From contig PAQK01000046.1 of assembly GCA_002709665.1 (NCBI GenBank), forward strand, positions 76,912 through 130,860: a DNA stretch of 53,949 nucleotides. The letters are read 5' to 3'. Origin of the DNA: Gemmatimonadota bacterium (GTDB lineage: Bacteria; Latescibacterota; UBA2968; GCA-2709665). Position 1 is the first letter of the stretch, and each line of letters opens with the position of its first letter. The notes under the pieces are model-generated. The model was not told where the DNA came from and made no database searches. It was given only the letters and a program-made list of their open reading frames with translations. Position numbers and translations under genes: made by a program. Below, in pieces: positions 37,112-46,004 of the stretch.

Positions 37112-38004
37112 GCCGCCCTCCTTTTGCTGCCGGAGCGTTTCCGAGCGTTCTCCACTGCATCGCTGACCATCCTAGTTGTCAGCACCCCCACCATCTGTCG
37201 CCGAAACTCCGCGGACCCGCGTACGTCGCTGATGGGTCTCGACTCACGGGCGGCAATCTTCCCTGCCGCCTCGAACAGGTCGTCTGAAGGGACTTCCCCC
37301 TTCAACAACCTTTCCACAGCCTTTGCGCGCAGCGGAACGGGAGCGACGGCTCCCATCACGATTTTCACGTCCTCGCAGATCCCCGTACGAGGGGCCAGCG
37401 TAACGGCTGCTCCCACACCCACCATTGCTATGTCCATTGCACCTCGCGGTGTGTGACGAACATACGCCGATCCTGTCCTGTTCCCCGTCATCGGTACCTG
37501 GATACCTGTCACAAACTCGCCGGGCTTGAGGTTGGTCTTACCCGGTCCCAGGATGAAATTTTCCACAAGCATGGACCTTCTGCCGCCTGGGCCGGCGATA
37601 CGTACCTTTGCGCCCAGAGTGATCAGCCCGGGAGCTGTATCGGCTGAGGGAGCAGCGTTGCAGATATTGCCGACAACAGTCGCCAGATTTCGAATCTGAA
37701 ACGACCCAACCAGGCTTGCCCCCTGGGCGAGTCCGGGAAAATAGGTGTGTGCGACTTCAGACAGTTCAATCTGCCGCATGGTCACTCCTGCACCAATTGA
37801 CAACCCTGCCTTTCGGCTGAACTTGAGTTCGTCCATTCCAGAAATGCGCTTCACGTCGATCAGAACATCGGGTTCCCATACCCTAGCCTTAATACGAACG
37901 AGCATGTCCGTACCTCCCGCCAGGACCATTCCCTTGGGATGCGCCTTTACAAGGGCAACAGCCTCGCGGATGGTTTTTGGTGCGAAATACTCAAAGTTGT
38001 TCAA
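37108..38004 (-). CDS. Molybdenum hydroxylase FAD-binding subunit, cluster 2
   Basis: A 298-residue CoxM/XdhB-like FAD subunit. 'LAGGTDMLVRIK' is the FAD pyrophosphate loop. The second FAD motif is 'ATVVGNICNAAPSADTAP', with 'VVGN' in place of the usual TIGGN. TTG 38004 is the start with AGGA upstream. It lies 18 bp after the large-subunit stop and overlaps the small-subunit start, so the three subunits are translated as one unit. Confidence 0.9.
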   Translation of the reverse strand: MNNFEYFAPKTIREAVALVKAHPKGMVLAGGTDMLVRIKARVWEPDVLIDVKRISGMDELKFSRKAGLSIGAGVTMRQIELSEVAHTYFPGLAQGASLVGSFQIRNLATVVGNICNAAPSADTAPGLITLGAKVRIAGPGGRRSMLVENFILGPGKTNLKPGEFVTGIQVPMTGNRTGSAYVRHTPRGAMDIAMVGVGAAVTLAPRTGICEDVKIVMGAVAPVPLRAKAVERLLKGEVPSDDLFEAAGKIAARESRPISDVRGSAEFRRQMVGVLTTRMVSDAVENARKRSGSKRRAA

Positions 38005-38022
38005 AGTCCTGTCTCCCGTTCC

Positions 38023-40212
38023 TTATGACGGTTTGTTTGCCAGAGCGGAAACCACCTGCTCGGGTGTCATGGGTAACTGTGTGACACGGGCGCCTACCGC
38101 GTCAAAAATTGCATTCGCAACTGCCGCACCACCTGGAATAATGGGTGGTTCACCAACACCCTTGGCGCCATAGGGACCATGTTCACAACCATCCTCAACC
38201 ACTACAGTCCGTATTTCAGGAACGTCCAGAGCTGTTGGGATCGCATAGTCCAGCAGATTCGGATTCAGCATCCTCCCCTTTTCGTCATAGCGAAATCCTT
38301 CCATCAACCCGAAACCTATCGACTGTGTCGCACCTCCCTGAATTTGACCCTCGACGAGCATCGGGTTCAGTGCCTTACCCACATCCTGCCCGGCCACCAG
38401 ATCCAGCAGGTATACGTGGCCAGTTTCGGGATCCACCTCGACCGTGGCGATGTTTACAGAGAACGATGGATAAGTTGGGATCTTACTCAAGATCCAACGG
38501 CCGCTGATCGCACCCTCCTCGGAGCTGACGGCTGCCTCCGCCAGTTCACCCAGCGCAATGGAATGCCCTGGTGATCCTATGACCTGTACCTGCTGGTTTG
38601 TAAGCACAAGGTCTGACGGGGAGGCCTCCAGTTTTTCTGCGGCCAACATAAGCAGACGGTCTCGTGCTTCTCGTGCCGCCTCACGTGCAGCCGTACCTGC
38701 AGAATAGGCAGCCTTGCTGCCTGCACTCAGCGACGCATTCGGAACCGTATCGGTGTCTCCTAACGTAACGGTAACCTTCTCGACCGGTACACCCAGTTCC
38801 TCAGCCACAATCTGGCCCATCACAGTGTGCAGTCCGGTTATGTCCACCTGTCCGGTGACCACCGCCACAGAGCCATCACCCGCCATGGTTACGAATGCAT
38901 TGGTGGGTCCGGATGCGTTCTGCCAGTCTCCAACCGCAATGCCCATGCCCTGGTTCTTCTTAAGGCGTTTCTTACCCCACCTGGCTGTCTGTGCGGTAAG
39001 GAGAAGCGTATCCTTCAGCCAATCGTGCTGCATGGTGGGCCTGTCCCCCTTGCGCACCCCATTCTTGATCCGGATATCCAGCGGATCGATCCCCAATGCG
39101 TGTGCAAGCATGTCAAGATTCGACTCCCTTGCCACTGCTGTCTGGGGAGCTCCCGGGGCGCGGTATGCCCCCGGGCCGGGTTTGTTGGTCCTGACGGCCA
39201 TTCCCTCCAGTCTCACATTAGGAATCTTGTAGGGTCCAAGCAGGCGATTCGCGGATCCTCCGCTCCCAGTGTATCCGCCGTCCCACACGATCCTACCCTC
39301 AACTGCGATCAATGTGCCGTCTTTTCTGGCACCAGTTTTCAGGCGCACCCAGCATCCCGGCCCGGGTCGTGTGTCCTGGAAATCTTCTTCCCGGCTTATC
39401 GTCACTTTTACGGGTTTGCCGGTGCGCATTGCCAGAACCGCGGCTTGCGCCTCAACCACAAGGCCGTTCTTACCTCCAAAACTCCCGCCGGTTTCAGTCA
39501 TGATCACACGGATCCTGCCCTCAGGCAGATTGATCGCATTCGCCAGAGCCGTACGGACGCCGAAGGTACCCTGACCCGCAGTCCAAACCGTGACACGGCC
39601 GTCCGCCCCCATCTTTGCCGTCGAGGCATTGGGCTCCATATAAGTCTGGTGGAAGAACGGAATGTGATACTCTTGCTCCACTACGGCGTCGGCCTGAGCA
39701 AAACCCTTTTCAATATCCCCTTCTTCGATAACATCGTATGCCGTGACATTACGATATTTTCTTCCCTTGGGATCCTTCACATTCTTGATGGGTGCACCAA
39801 GAACAGCCTCAGGGGCACCAGGATCCATCGCAGCAAGGGGTTCCGTTAGGGCGGGTAAGATTTCATAATCCACTCGGATCAGTGCAACCGCATCTTCTGC
39901 AATATTCGGATCCACAGCGGCCACGGCAGCTACCTTCTGGCCCTGGTGGCACACCTCATCCTTCGCAAAAATGGCCATATCCGGCACATCCTGGGCGGTC
40001 ACGACATCCACAACACCAGGCAGGGCCAATGCCTTCCTTTTGTCGATTTTTCGAATTCGGGCATGTCCATGGGGGCTTCGAAGAATGCGGCCGTACAACA
40101 TACCTGTCAGCTGGATGTCGTCCGCATATGTCGCTCTGCCCGTCACGATGTCCGGACCGTTAAATCTTGCCGTCCGCTTGCCGACAGCCTTCAATTCACC
40201 TTTGGTCCCCAT
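38023..40212 (-). CDS. Molybdenum hydroxylase large subunit, cluster 2
   Basis: A 729-residue molybdopterin-binding subunit of the xanthine dehydrogenase family. Markers: 'GGSFGGKNG' (cofactor loop), 'GAYRAPGAP' (active-site loop, the AYRAPG type of XdhA and nicotinate-dehydrogenase-like enzymes) and catalytic Glu in 'KGVGEPPIIPG'. It is not a CO dehydrogenase. The ATG has AAGGAGG six bases upstream. No XdhC-type maturation factor is adjacent. Together with cluster 1 it implies two separate hydroxylases for different substrates. Confidence 0.92.
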   Translation of the reverse strand: MGTKGELKAVGKRTARFNGPDIVTGRATYADDIQLTGMLYGRILRSPHGHARIRKIDKRKALALPGVVDVVTAQDVPDMAIFAKDEVCHQGQKVAAVAAVDPNIAEDAVALIRVDYEILPALTEPLAAMDPGAPEAVLGAPIKNVKDPKGRKYRNVTAYDVIEEGDIEKGFAQADAVVEQEYHIPFFHQTYMEPNASTAKMGADGRVTVWTAGQGTFGVRTALANAINLPEGRIRVIMTETGGSFGGKNGLVVEAQAAVLAMRTGKPVKVTISREEDFQDTRPGPGCWVRLKTGARKDGTLIAVEGRIVWDGGYTGSGGSANRLLGPYKIPNVRLEGMAVRTNKPGPGAYRAPGAPQTAVARESNLDMLAHALGIDPLDIRIKNGVRKGDRPTMQHDWLKDTLLLTAQTARWGKKRLKKNQGMGIAVGDWQNASGPTNAFVTMAGDGSVAVVTGQVDITGLHTVMGQIVAEELGVPVEKVTVTLGDTDTVPNASLSAGSKAAYSAGTAAREAAREARDRLLMLAAEKLEASPSDLVLTNQQVQVIGSPGHSIALGELAEAAVSSEEGAISGRWILSKIPTYPSFSVNIATVEVDPETGHVYLLDLVAGQDVGKALNPMLVEGQIQGGATQSIGFGLMEGFRYDEKGRMLNPNLLDYAIPTALDVPEIRTVVVEDGCEHGPYGAKGVGEPPIIPGGAAVANAIFDAVGARVTQLPMTPEQVVSALANKPS

Positions 40213-40332
40213 CCAAGTCCTCCTTAGAATTCACAACTGGAATCGCTTTCAGGCCCTAAAATAACTCCCGGGTTCCCAATATCAAAAAGAGGAAGGGAAC
40301 GACGGTGGGAGCAGCTCAAAGTGCCTGAAGTA

Positions 40333-41115
40333 TCAGATCCGCTTTGCGTCAGATTCGGGTTCTACGTGGACCACGATATCGTTTATGGAGGGCATCTCGG
40401 CCTTTAGCCGGTCCTTGACCTGATGTCCAAGTTCATGGGCCTCTTTCGCGGTCATCGTGCCTGGAACTACCAGGTGACTGTCCAAAATATACTGCAGCCC
40501 TGTCTTCCGCCCAATCAGCTGCTCAACTCCCGAAACACCTGGAAAAGTGGTCGCAAGCTCTCTGACTTGCTCAACTATTTCGTCCGGAGGCATTCGATCG
40601 AGAAGCTCGCTGCTGGCATTCCAGATGCCCTGCCCCACCACCAAAATCACAGTGTACCGATCAGAATGGCCGCCATATCATCTGCAGCCGCCCACCCGGG
40701 CCCTCCGAAATGAATCATCAAGGCACCGATAATCACACAGAGCGTGGACTCCACGTCGGCCTTGTGATTCAGCGCGGCGGCGGAAAAAGCGTCACTGCCC
40801 AACTTGAATGACAATCAGTTTTGATACCGATACCTGAAGATCTTAACAAGGACGGCAACAAGGACTTATGTGCAAAGGGTATGTGAATGTCGCCCAACCT
40901 GTTCGCACCCCCGACAACGATCCCGCCCCCTGTAGCAAGGACGACGATAGAGATCAATCTCGAAACTTCCTGCTCCATCTTCCCGTGACCGTAGGCATGC
41001 TCGCGATCTGGAGGACGTCGGGCATAGTGGATCCCAACAAACAGGACCAGCGATATCGCCACATCTACGAGATTGTTGACACCATCAGCCGCGAGAGCAA
41101 AGGAACCCCCAACCT
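40333..41115 (-). pseudogene. Cation diffusion facilitator transporter, broken
   Basis: Three segments in two or more frames rebuild most of a CDF-type metal/proton antiporter of the inner membrane. 'ALAADGVNNLVDVAI' with 'RRPPDREHAYGHGKME' are helix 2 and the HxxxDP-like region. 'VLVAVLVKIF', an in-frame TGA, and 'LGSDAFSAAALNHKADVEST' are helices 4-5 with the metal-binding HxxxD. The intact C-terminal cytoplasmic domain runs from 'MILVVGQGIWNASSELLD' to the stop at 40333. At least one frameshift near 40870 and one stop are present, and helix 1 is missing. Confidence 0.75.
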
Positions 41116-41232
41116 ACCTGAAAGTGCGCTTCACGACGCAGAGTTATGGTATTAAGAACCAGCAGGAGCCAGCCGGCTCTCAGGATCGGACCATATGCGT
41201 CTTCGGAATTCGCACGATTGACTCACGTGATG

Positions 41233-42372
41233 TCATTGATCGACAACAGATCCGTCGATGTGCTGCCGGGTAACCTTACCCATCTTGATTGGGGGGAATC
41301 TGTCCATTGCATCTTCTGCAAGTGTAACACCGATACCGGGCGAGTCCGGGATGGTCAAAAATCCGTCTTGAATTTCCGGGGCCCCTTTGACGATTTCGCT
41401 TTTTGGCGACTCGCCTTCACCCTTGGGGTATTCCTGCAATGCAAAGTTAGGTATGCAGGCAGCCAGCTGAATACAAGCTGCAGTGCTAACAGGACTCAGA
41501 GGGTTGTGCGGCACTACACCCACGTGATGTGCTTCAGCCAGAGCTGCGATCTTCTTGGAATGACTGATTCCGCCTGCCATGCACACATCCGGACGAACAT
41601 ACTGTACGGCATTCCGGGCGAGCAACATCTCGAATTCGTAGATTGTGTGGAGTCGCTCGCCGGTTGCAATCGGGATGTTGATTTTCTGCGCCACCTCGGC
41701 CATCGCGTCAAAATTGTCTGGTCGGATGGGATCCTCAAAGAAGAATGGACGGTAGGGTTCAATACCTCGACCAAGAACGATCGCCTCTGCCGGATCGAGC
41801 CGGCGATGGATCTCGATGCACAGATCGACCTCGTCTCCGACGGCATCTCTGTATGCAGCCACGGTTTCTATGGCGTCGCGCATCTTGTCTGTATGTGTCA
41901 TGAAATAGGATTCCGTTCGTTCGGAATCCAGGAACGGAGTCAGGTGACCGACGGCCGTGAATCCCTGGGATTTCGCATCGATGCACCCCTGAATTAGCTC
42001 CTCCTTGGTCTTGCCGAAGACGTGGTAATACACTCTTGCCTTGTCCCTGCACTTTCCACCCAGAAGCTGGTAAGCCGGAACACCGAAGTGTTTCCCTGCA
42101 ATTTCCCACAGGGCGATATCGACTGCGCTCAGGGCACCCATGACAGCGGCCCCCCTGAAATGTGTGCACCGATACAAATATTGCCAGTGATGTTCGATTC
42201 TGAGCGGGTCTTCCCCCAGCAGGTAGTCACGGAATCGCTCCACGACCGCGCCCGATGCCTCCAGATATCCCCAGGTCCCGGACTCCCCGAGTCCGGTGAT
42301 CCCGGCGTCTGTCTCCACTTGAACAAAGAGGTATCGGTCAACAGGCAACACCTTTACGTCAGTAATCTTCAT
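41233..42372 (-). CDS. Galactonate-dehydratase-like enolase-superfamily enzyme
   Basis: A 379-residue enzyme of the D-galactonate / D-mannonate dehydratase group. Seen: 'GLGESGTWG' in the capping domain, 'CIEIHRRLDPAEA', Glu of 'FFEDPI', 'IPIATGERLHTIYEF' and 'VVPHNPLSPVSTAA' carrying the barrel His. 'PHNPLSP' and the 'GER' motif are typical of acid-sugar dehydratases, which make 2-keto-3-deoxy acids. ATG 42372 has AGGAGG six bases upstream. The aminotransferase gene is 70 bp upstream on the same strand and may share its transcript. Confidence 0.9.
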   Translation of the reverse strand: MKITDVKVLPVDRYLFVQVETDAGITGLGESGTWGYLEASGAVVERFRDYLLGEDPLRIEHHWQYLYRCTHFRGAAVMGALSAVDIALWEIAGKHFGVPAYQLLGGKCRDKARVYYHVFGKTKEELIQGCIDAKSQGFTAVGHLTPFLDSERTESYFMTHTDKMRDAIETVAAYRDAVGDEVDLCIEIHRRLDPAEAIVLGRGIEPYRPFFFEDPIRPDNFDAMAEVAQKINIPIATGERLHTIYEFEMLLARNAVQYVRPDVCMAGGISHSKKIAALAEAHHVGVVPHNPLSPVSTAACIQLAACIPNFALQEYPKGEGESPKSEIVKGAPEIQDGFLTIPDSPGIGVTLAEDAMDRFPPIKMGKVTRQHIDGSVVDQ

Positions 42373-42442
42373 CGTGTGCCTCCTGGGTCGTGCATCAAAT
42401 ATTCCTTAGAATTAGGGGTCAGGATGTGCTCGAACAAGGCGT

Positions 42443-43588
42443 CTAAGCCAATTCTGCCCGAATTGCATCCAGCGTAATATCGATCTCCTCCTGTGTCGTG
42501 AAGTAAGCAAGTGAAAATCGGATGCCGCCGGCCGGGCTGACAACAACAATCTGATGCTTATCCCAGAGAGCTGTCCTGATCTTATCGTGGTCGATATCGC
42601 CCATTCGAACATTGATCGCGCCGGCCGAGAATCCCTCTGGTGTTTGCACGTGCGCTCCGGCTATCATTTCGACCTTGTCTTTAAAGTATTGGGTCAGCTC
42701 GCCCACCCGCTGCTCAATTCGCTCCAGTCCAACGTCCTGAATATTCCGAAGCGCCCTACCATATCCAACGCGCAGCGGCTTGTTCCTGGCGCCGTATTCA
42801 AAGCGACGGGCCGTGTCCGGGAAGCTGAAAACGCCGGACTTCGTGTCCAGTGTCCGAATACCCCAGGCGCCCGACCTCCGGACCGACAGCTTGTCCAAAG
42901 CATCCCGCTTTACATAGAGTGCACCCACACCATAAGGACCAAGGCACCATTTGTAGCTTGTGGCGGAGTAGAAATCGCATCCCATGTCTGCAAGATCAAT
43001 TGGAAATTGCCCTCCGGACTGTGCGCCATCGAACCCGACAAGGGCCCCGGCTTCGTGGGCAGCCTTCACAATCTCTTTCGCCGGAACACATATCCCAAAA
43101 CTGCTCGTCACGTGGCTCAAGGCAACAACACGCGTCCGGTCGGTCAGAACCTTTCGCAGTCGGTCAACCATGCCTTCAGGTTCAGGGAGAAGGGAGAACT
43201 GCTTCAGAACCACGCCGTGTTGCTGGAGTCGTAATGCCCAGGGCATGTAGCCGGACGGATGTTCCCGATCGGAGAGTACGACTTCGTCTCCTTCCTGCCA
43301 GTCTATCCCCTCTGAGATGATGTTCAGACCCTCGGAAATGCTGTGTGTGAACGCGATCTCTTCCGAGCTCACCTTGTAAAAAGCGGCAACTTCATCCCTA
43401 GCCTGTTCGGACCTTTCCGAAAGCATCTCCTGGATATCGGGACGGTACCTGCCTTGAGCCTCCTGGATGCGGATCATATCTACCACCTCGTCCGCAACCA
43501 CTGTTGGTAGAGGGGATATGCCGGCAGTATTGAAAAATGTGGTTTCATTCAGCGCAGGTATACCCCGCCTGATTTCTTCGATATCCAT
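42443..43588 (-). CDS. Class V aminotransferase (cysteine desulfurase-like fold)
   Basis: A 381-residue PLP enzyme. The PLP lysine is Lys213 in 'SATSYKWCLGPYG'. The cofactor-N1 Asp187 is in 'VGFDGAQSGG', and 'SHVTSSFG' is the ring-stacking segment. There is no active-site cysteine loop typical of IscS, so an aminotransferase, kynureninase-like or isopenicillin-N-epimerase-like activity is more likely. ATG 43586-43588 with GAGGA upstream is chosen over the in-frame start 12 codons earlier. It precedes the dehydratase gene on the same strand. Confidence 0.88.
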   Translation of the reverse strand: MDIEEIRRGIPALNETTFFNTAGISPLPTVVADEVVDMIRIQEAQGRYRPDIQEMLSERSEQARDEVAAFYKVSSEEIAFTHSISEGLNIISEGIDWQEGDEVVLSDREHPSGYMPWALRLQQHGVVLKQFSLLPEPEGMVDRLRKVLTDRTRVVALSHVTSSFGICVPAKEIVKAAHEAGALVGFDGAQSGGQFPIDLADMGCDFYSATSYKWCLGPYGVGALYVKRDALDKLSVRRSGAWGIRTLDTKSGVFSFPDTARRFEYGARNKPLRVGYGRALRNIQDVGLERIEQRVGELTQYFKDKVEMIAGAHVQTPEGFSAGAINVRMGDIDHDKIRTALWDKHQIVVVSPAGGIRFSLAYFTTQEEIDITLDAIRAELA

Positions 43589-43826
43589 TGGAATTGTCCT
43601 CGTTTCTGTGTGCCTAATCGACATCTTGTCCCTGCAGGGGTTAAGGTACCGCGCCCTCGACGAGGTGTCAAACGCCTTTGTCCTGCTTAGGGATATACGG
43701 TAATTACGGCGAAATATGCTACCCCTTGATAACTGTTGTCAATCGGTAAATCCCGGTCCTGAATCCATGCTCCGCAGACACTCGGGTCCCCTGAGGGTAT
43801 CCCCTTCCGAGGCAACTATCGTGACC

Positions 43827-43855
43827 TTGACAGTATGGTGGATTGTCCATATCTT
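43827..43855 (+). promoter_or_regulatory. Sigma70-type promoter in front of a gene remnant
   Basis: TTGACA (43827-43832), 17-bp spacer, TATCTT (43850-43855), 54 bp upstream of ATG 43910. It now fronts only a histidine-kinase scrap. Confidence 0.5.
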
Positions 43856-43909
43856 CAACCCGCATTAACATTTAGCCGTCTTTACATACATAATGAATAC
43901 TGTGTCGAT

Positions 43910-44042
43910 ATGAAAGAACCCGAGAAGGATCTGGAAGGCAATCTCTCCTACATCCGTCACGAGTTCCGCAGTCCGCTGAATGCCATTATCGGCTATAGCG
44001 AGATGCTGATCGAACCACACGGAACTTCCTCTATTCGCATAA
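43910..44042 (+). pseudogene. Histidine kinase HisKA-domain scrap
   Basis: About 40 codons from ATG 43910 contain the dimerisation/phosphoacceptor H-box: 'IRHEFRSPLNAIIGYSEMLI', with the phosphorylated His. In intact kinases this is followed by about 150 residues of ATPase domain; here similarity stops after 'IEPHG' and an unrelated sequence continues. It is a truncated gene with its promoter apparently intact. Confidence 0.65.
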
Positions 44043-44049
44043 ACCCTCC

Positions 44050-44424
44050 GGCCGAAAGGTCGAGAAAATCGTCCTGGAGGGTAACAAGACCTACCGTGAC
44101 TTGGATCTGGACGTTTACTTCCGTGACCTGTGCAATACTGTAATCGGGGAAGCCGCGGAGCTTGTGGGAAAAGAATACAGACCCACATCCTCCACTGGAA
44201 AGTTGTCGGTTGGCTTGGCGGGTGAATTCACAAGCCGTTTCGGAATGGGTCAGGCCCAGACCGGCGAGTTCAAGGACCTCTTGAGACTGCATACAGGACT
44301 TGAGATCACGTTTACCAATGTGGACGGAGATTCACTGTTCACGCGAAAGCTCGCGGGATCTCGCAAGCTCGAACAAACCAAGTCACGGGGGAAATTGGCG
44401 ATCGGTACCAAAGACCTGTCCTGA
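44050..44424 (+). pseudogene. Unrecognised coding remnant downstream of HisKA scrap
   Basis: A frame without a proper start codon, readable from 'RKVEKIVLEGNKTYRDLDLD' to the stop at 44424. It contains 'YFRDLCNTVIGEAAELVG' and 'GLEITFTNVDGDSLFTRKL'. A further piece in another frame, 'DLDGLTLNTIGELVNRIAY', reaches 44494. It looks like protein, but I do not recognise the family. The missing start and the frame change suggest a 5'-truncated, decayed gene joined to the HisKA scrap. Confidence 0.35.
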
Positions 44425-44516
44425 TTTAGACGGCCTGACTCTCAACACCATCGGTGAACTGGTAAATAGAATAGCTTACGACTACACCCGGTAATCTTGA
44501 AAAGGAGAAATGACCC

Positions 44517-45404
44517 ATGGAATTGTCCCTCTTCTCAATCAGCTATGCGGGATTCTGGGGACAGGATCGGCTGGACCTTCTGGACTTCATCGGCAAGGCG
44601 TCAAACCTGGGGTATGATTCCGTCACCATCGCTGGCAAGCGCCCTCACCTATCTCCATTGGATGCTACTTCCGAGAGAATTTCCGAGATCAAGGCGCGTC
44701 TCGTTAAGGAAGGTATAACCTGCGGATGCATCGCCGGATATACAGACTTCTCGGGGGCGACAGCCGCGGAAGTCCCCGTACTGGAGATGCAGATATCGTA
44801 TGTTGAATCGCTGGCCAAAATCGCCGCCGAATTGGGTGCCGGATATGTACGTGTGTTTTCTGCCTACGAATCACCTAACCATCCAGTTGCTACTGTGTGG
44901 GGACGCGCCGTGGACAGCCTGAAGGAATGCTCGGATCGGGCCGCTGATCATGGGGTCACCATCGCCATCCAGAACCATCACGACATCGGTGTGCACAGCG
45001 ATTCCCTGCTGGAGCTTCTCAATGACATAGACCGTCCCAACTGCAAGCTCGGGTTCGACGCCTGGTCTCCAGCACTGCGGGGGGAGGACATCCACAAGGC
45101 CGCAATCAAGATGGCCCCCTATGCTGCCATCACAACCAATGCCGACTACGTTCGTTTGCCACGCTTTCAATACCAACCCGACCTGGTGAACTACATGCAG
45201 GCTTCACCCGATATGGTCCGTGCGGTATCATTCGGTGACGGGTTCATAGACTACACCGGTTTCTTCGCCGGACTCCGTGAGGGTGGATTTGACGGAGTGG
45301 CTACTTATGAAATGTGTTCCCCCATCCGTGGCGGTGGCGCGATGGAGAATCTGGATAAATACACGAGCCAATATGTGGAATGGATGAAGGCACAGCAGGT
45401 CTGA
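44517..45404 (+). CDS. Sugar phosphate isomerase/epimerase (AP_endonuc_2 fold)
   Basis: A 295-residue TIM barrel of the xylose-isomerase-like superfamily that includes IolE, hydroxypyruvate isomerase and hexulose-phosphate epimerases. Metal-site elements: 'AIQNHHDIGVHSD' (His/Asp), 'CKLGFDAWSP' (Asp) and 'GVATYEMCSP' (Glu). 'GAGYVRVFS' is the strand with the usual Glu/His replaced. ATG 44517 has AAGGAG 10 bases upstream. A clear terminator follows the stop. It acts in the cytoplasm; the substrate is likely a keto sugar, fitting the dehydratases nearby. Confidence 0.85.
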   Translation: MELSLFSISYAGFWGQDRLDLLDFIGKASNLGYDSVTIAGKRPHLSPLDATSERISEIKARLVKEGITCGCIAGYTDFSGATAAEVPVLEMQISYVESLAKIAAELGAGYVRVFSAYESPNHPVATVWGRAVDSLKECSDRAADHGVTIAIQNHHDIGVHSDSLLELLNDIDRPNCKLGFDAWSPALRGEDIHKAAIKMAPYAAITTNADYVRLPRFQYQPDLVNYMQASPDMVRAVSFGDGFIDYTGFFAGLREGGFDGVATYEMCSPIRGGGAMENLDKYTSQYVEWMKAQQV

Positions 45405-45424
45405 GGCACTGCTGTTGCTACACA

Positions 45425-45463
45425 CGAAGCCCCGCGTCCTTACGACACGGGGCTTCGCTTTTC
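45425..45463 (+). terminator. Rho-independent terminator after the isomerase gene
   Basis: A perfect 10-bp stem, CGAAGCCCCG (45425-45434) with its complement (45448-45457), a 13-base loop, then CTTTTCT. It is 20 bp after the stop codon. Confidence 0.8.
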
Positions 45464-45525
45464 TCCGGTAAACCTTACTCGGATCCACGTCCGAGCTGTA
45501 ACAAACTGCTGTCTTACAAGACGAG

Positions 45526-45598
45526 AGCCGCCCAGGGGAATCGAACCCCCGACCGACGGATTACAAATCCGTTGCTCTACCATCTAAGCTCAGGCGGC
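45526..45598 (-). tRNA. tRNA-Thr (TGT), possibly degenerate copy
   Basis: A 73-nt tRNA fold with anticodon TGT (38-nt arm GGATT-TGT-AATCC), no encoded CCA. It differs from the copy at 51985-52057 at three positions: 8 (U to G, nearly invariant in tRNAs), 13 (C to U, leaving a G-U pair in the D stem) and 44. No good -35/-10 pair is seen upstream on the minus strand. It may be a non-functional duplicate. Confidence 0.75.
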
Positions 45599-45635
45599 TG
45601 GAAAATCGTAACAGAAACTATAACCATCACTTAGA

Positions 45636-45659
45636 AACGGCCCCGATCTTGGGGCCGTT
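45636..45659. terminator. Hairpin between tRNA-Thr copy and giant gene
   Basis: A perfect 9-bp stem, AACGGCCCC (45636-45644) with its complement (45651-45659), and a 6-base loop. U-rich on both sides (CTCTTATTT on plus, TTTCTAA on minus). It could end the giant gene's transcript 346 bp after its stop. Confidence 0.5.
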
Positions 45660-45803
45660 CTCTTATTTGGGTCTGGTGTCCATTCAGTGTCCATTGACAG
45701 ACTCAAAACGTGGCATACCATATCGCAATGGCGTCAAACGTCACTAATCTGAAACCTAGGCCAGGAATTGTGTTCTGTAGATCCGGCACTGGTAAAATCA
45801 TCC

Positions 45804-45934
45804 GGGCGTGATAAGGAGGTGAAGGCCTGGCTTCGATCTTGGGAGGGAAACCGATCGGTTGTAAACTGGCGGTTCTCTACTCAAGATGCCGGACTAAGTT
45901 GAAGCGCCTTTATCCTTCACTCCTTCCTAGTTGA
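45804..45934 (+). mobile_element. IS630-family transposase C-terminal remnant
   Basis: In plus-strand translation: 'SGRDKEVKAWLRSW', then 'VVNWRFSTQDA', and after a one-base shift 'KLKRLYPSLLPS' to a TGA at 45932-45934. The pattern 'E-V-x-A-W ... V-x-W-R-F-x-T-x-D-A-R-x-K-L-K-R-L-Y-P' is the conserved C-terminus of one IS630-type transposase group. The DDE core and both ends of the element are missing. Confidence 0.6.
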
Positions 45935-46004
45935 ACCACTAGTCATTTTTAGCCTCAGATTCTGGTGAAGATCCAAGTTATGAAGGGCCACTCAATTCAT
46001 CATT

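Noticed and set aside
38827-39849. 340-residue plus-strand open frame
   Set aside because: It is antisense to the molybdenum hydroxylase large subunit; open by codon bias only.
41146-41997. 283-residue plus-strand open frame
   Set aside because: It is antisense to the galactonate-dehydratase-like gene; no ribosome binding site or domain.
45640-45800. Possible integrase C-terminus near the tRNA-Thr copy
   Set aside because: Short suggestive residues only; no tyrosine-recombinase motif could be read in any frame.
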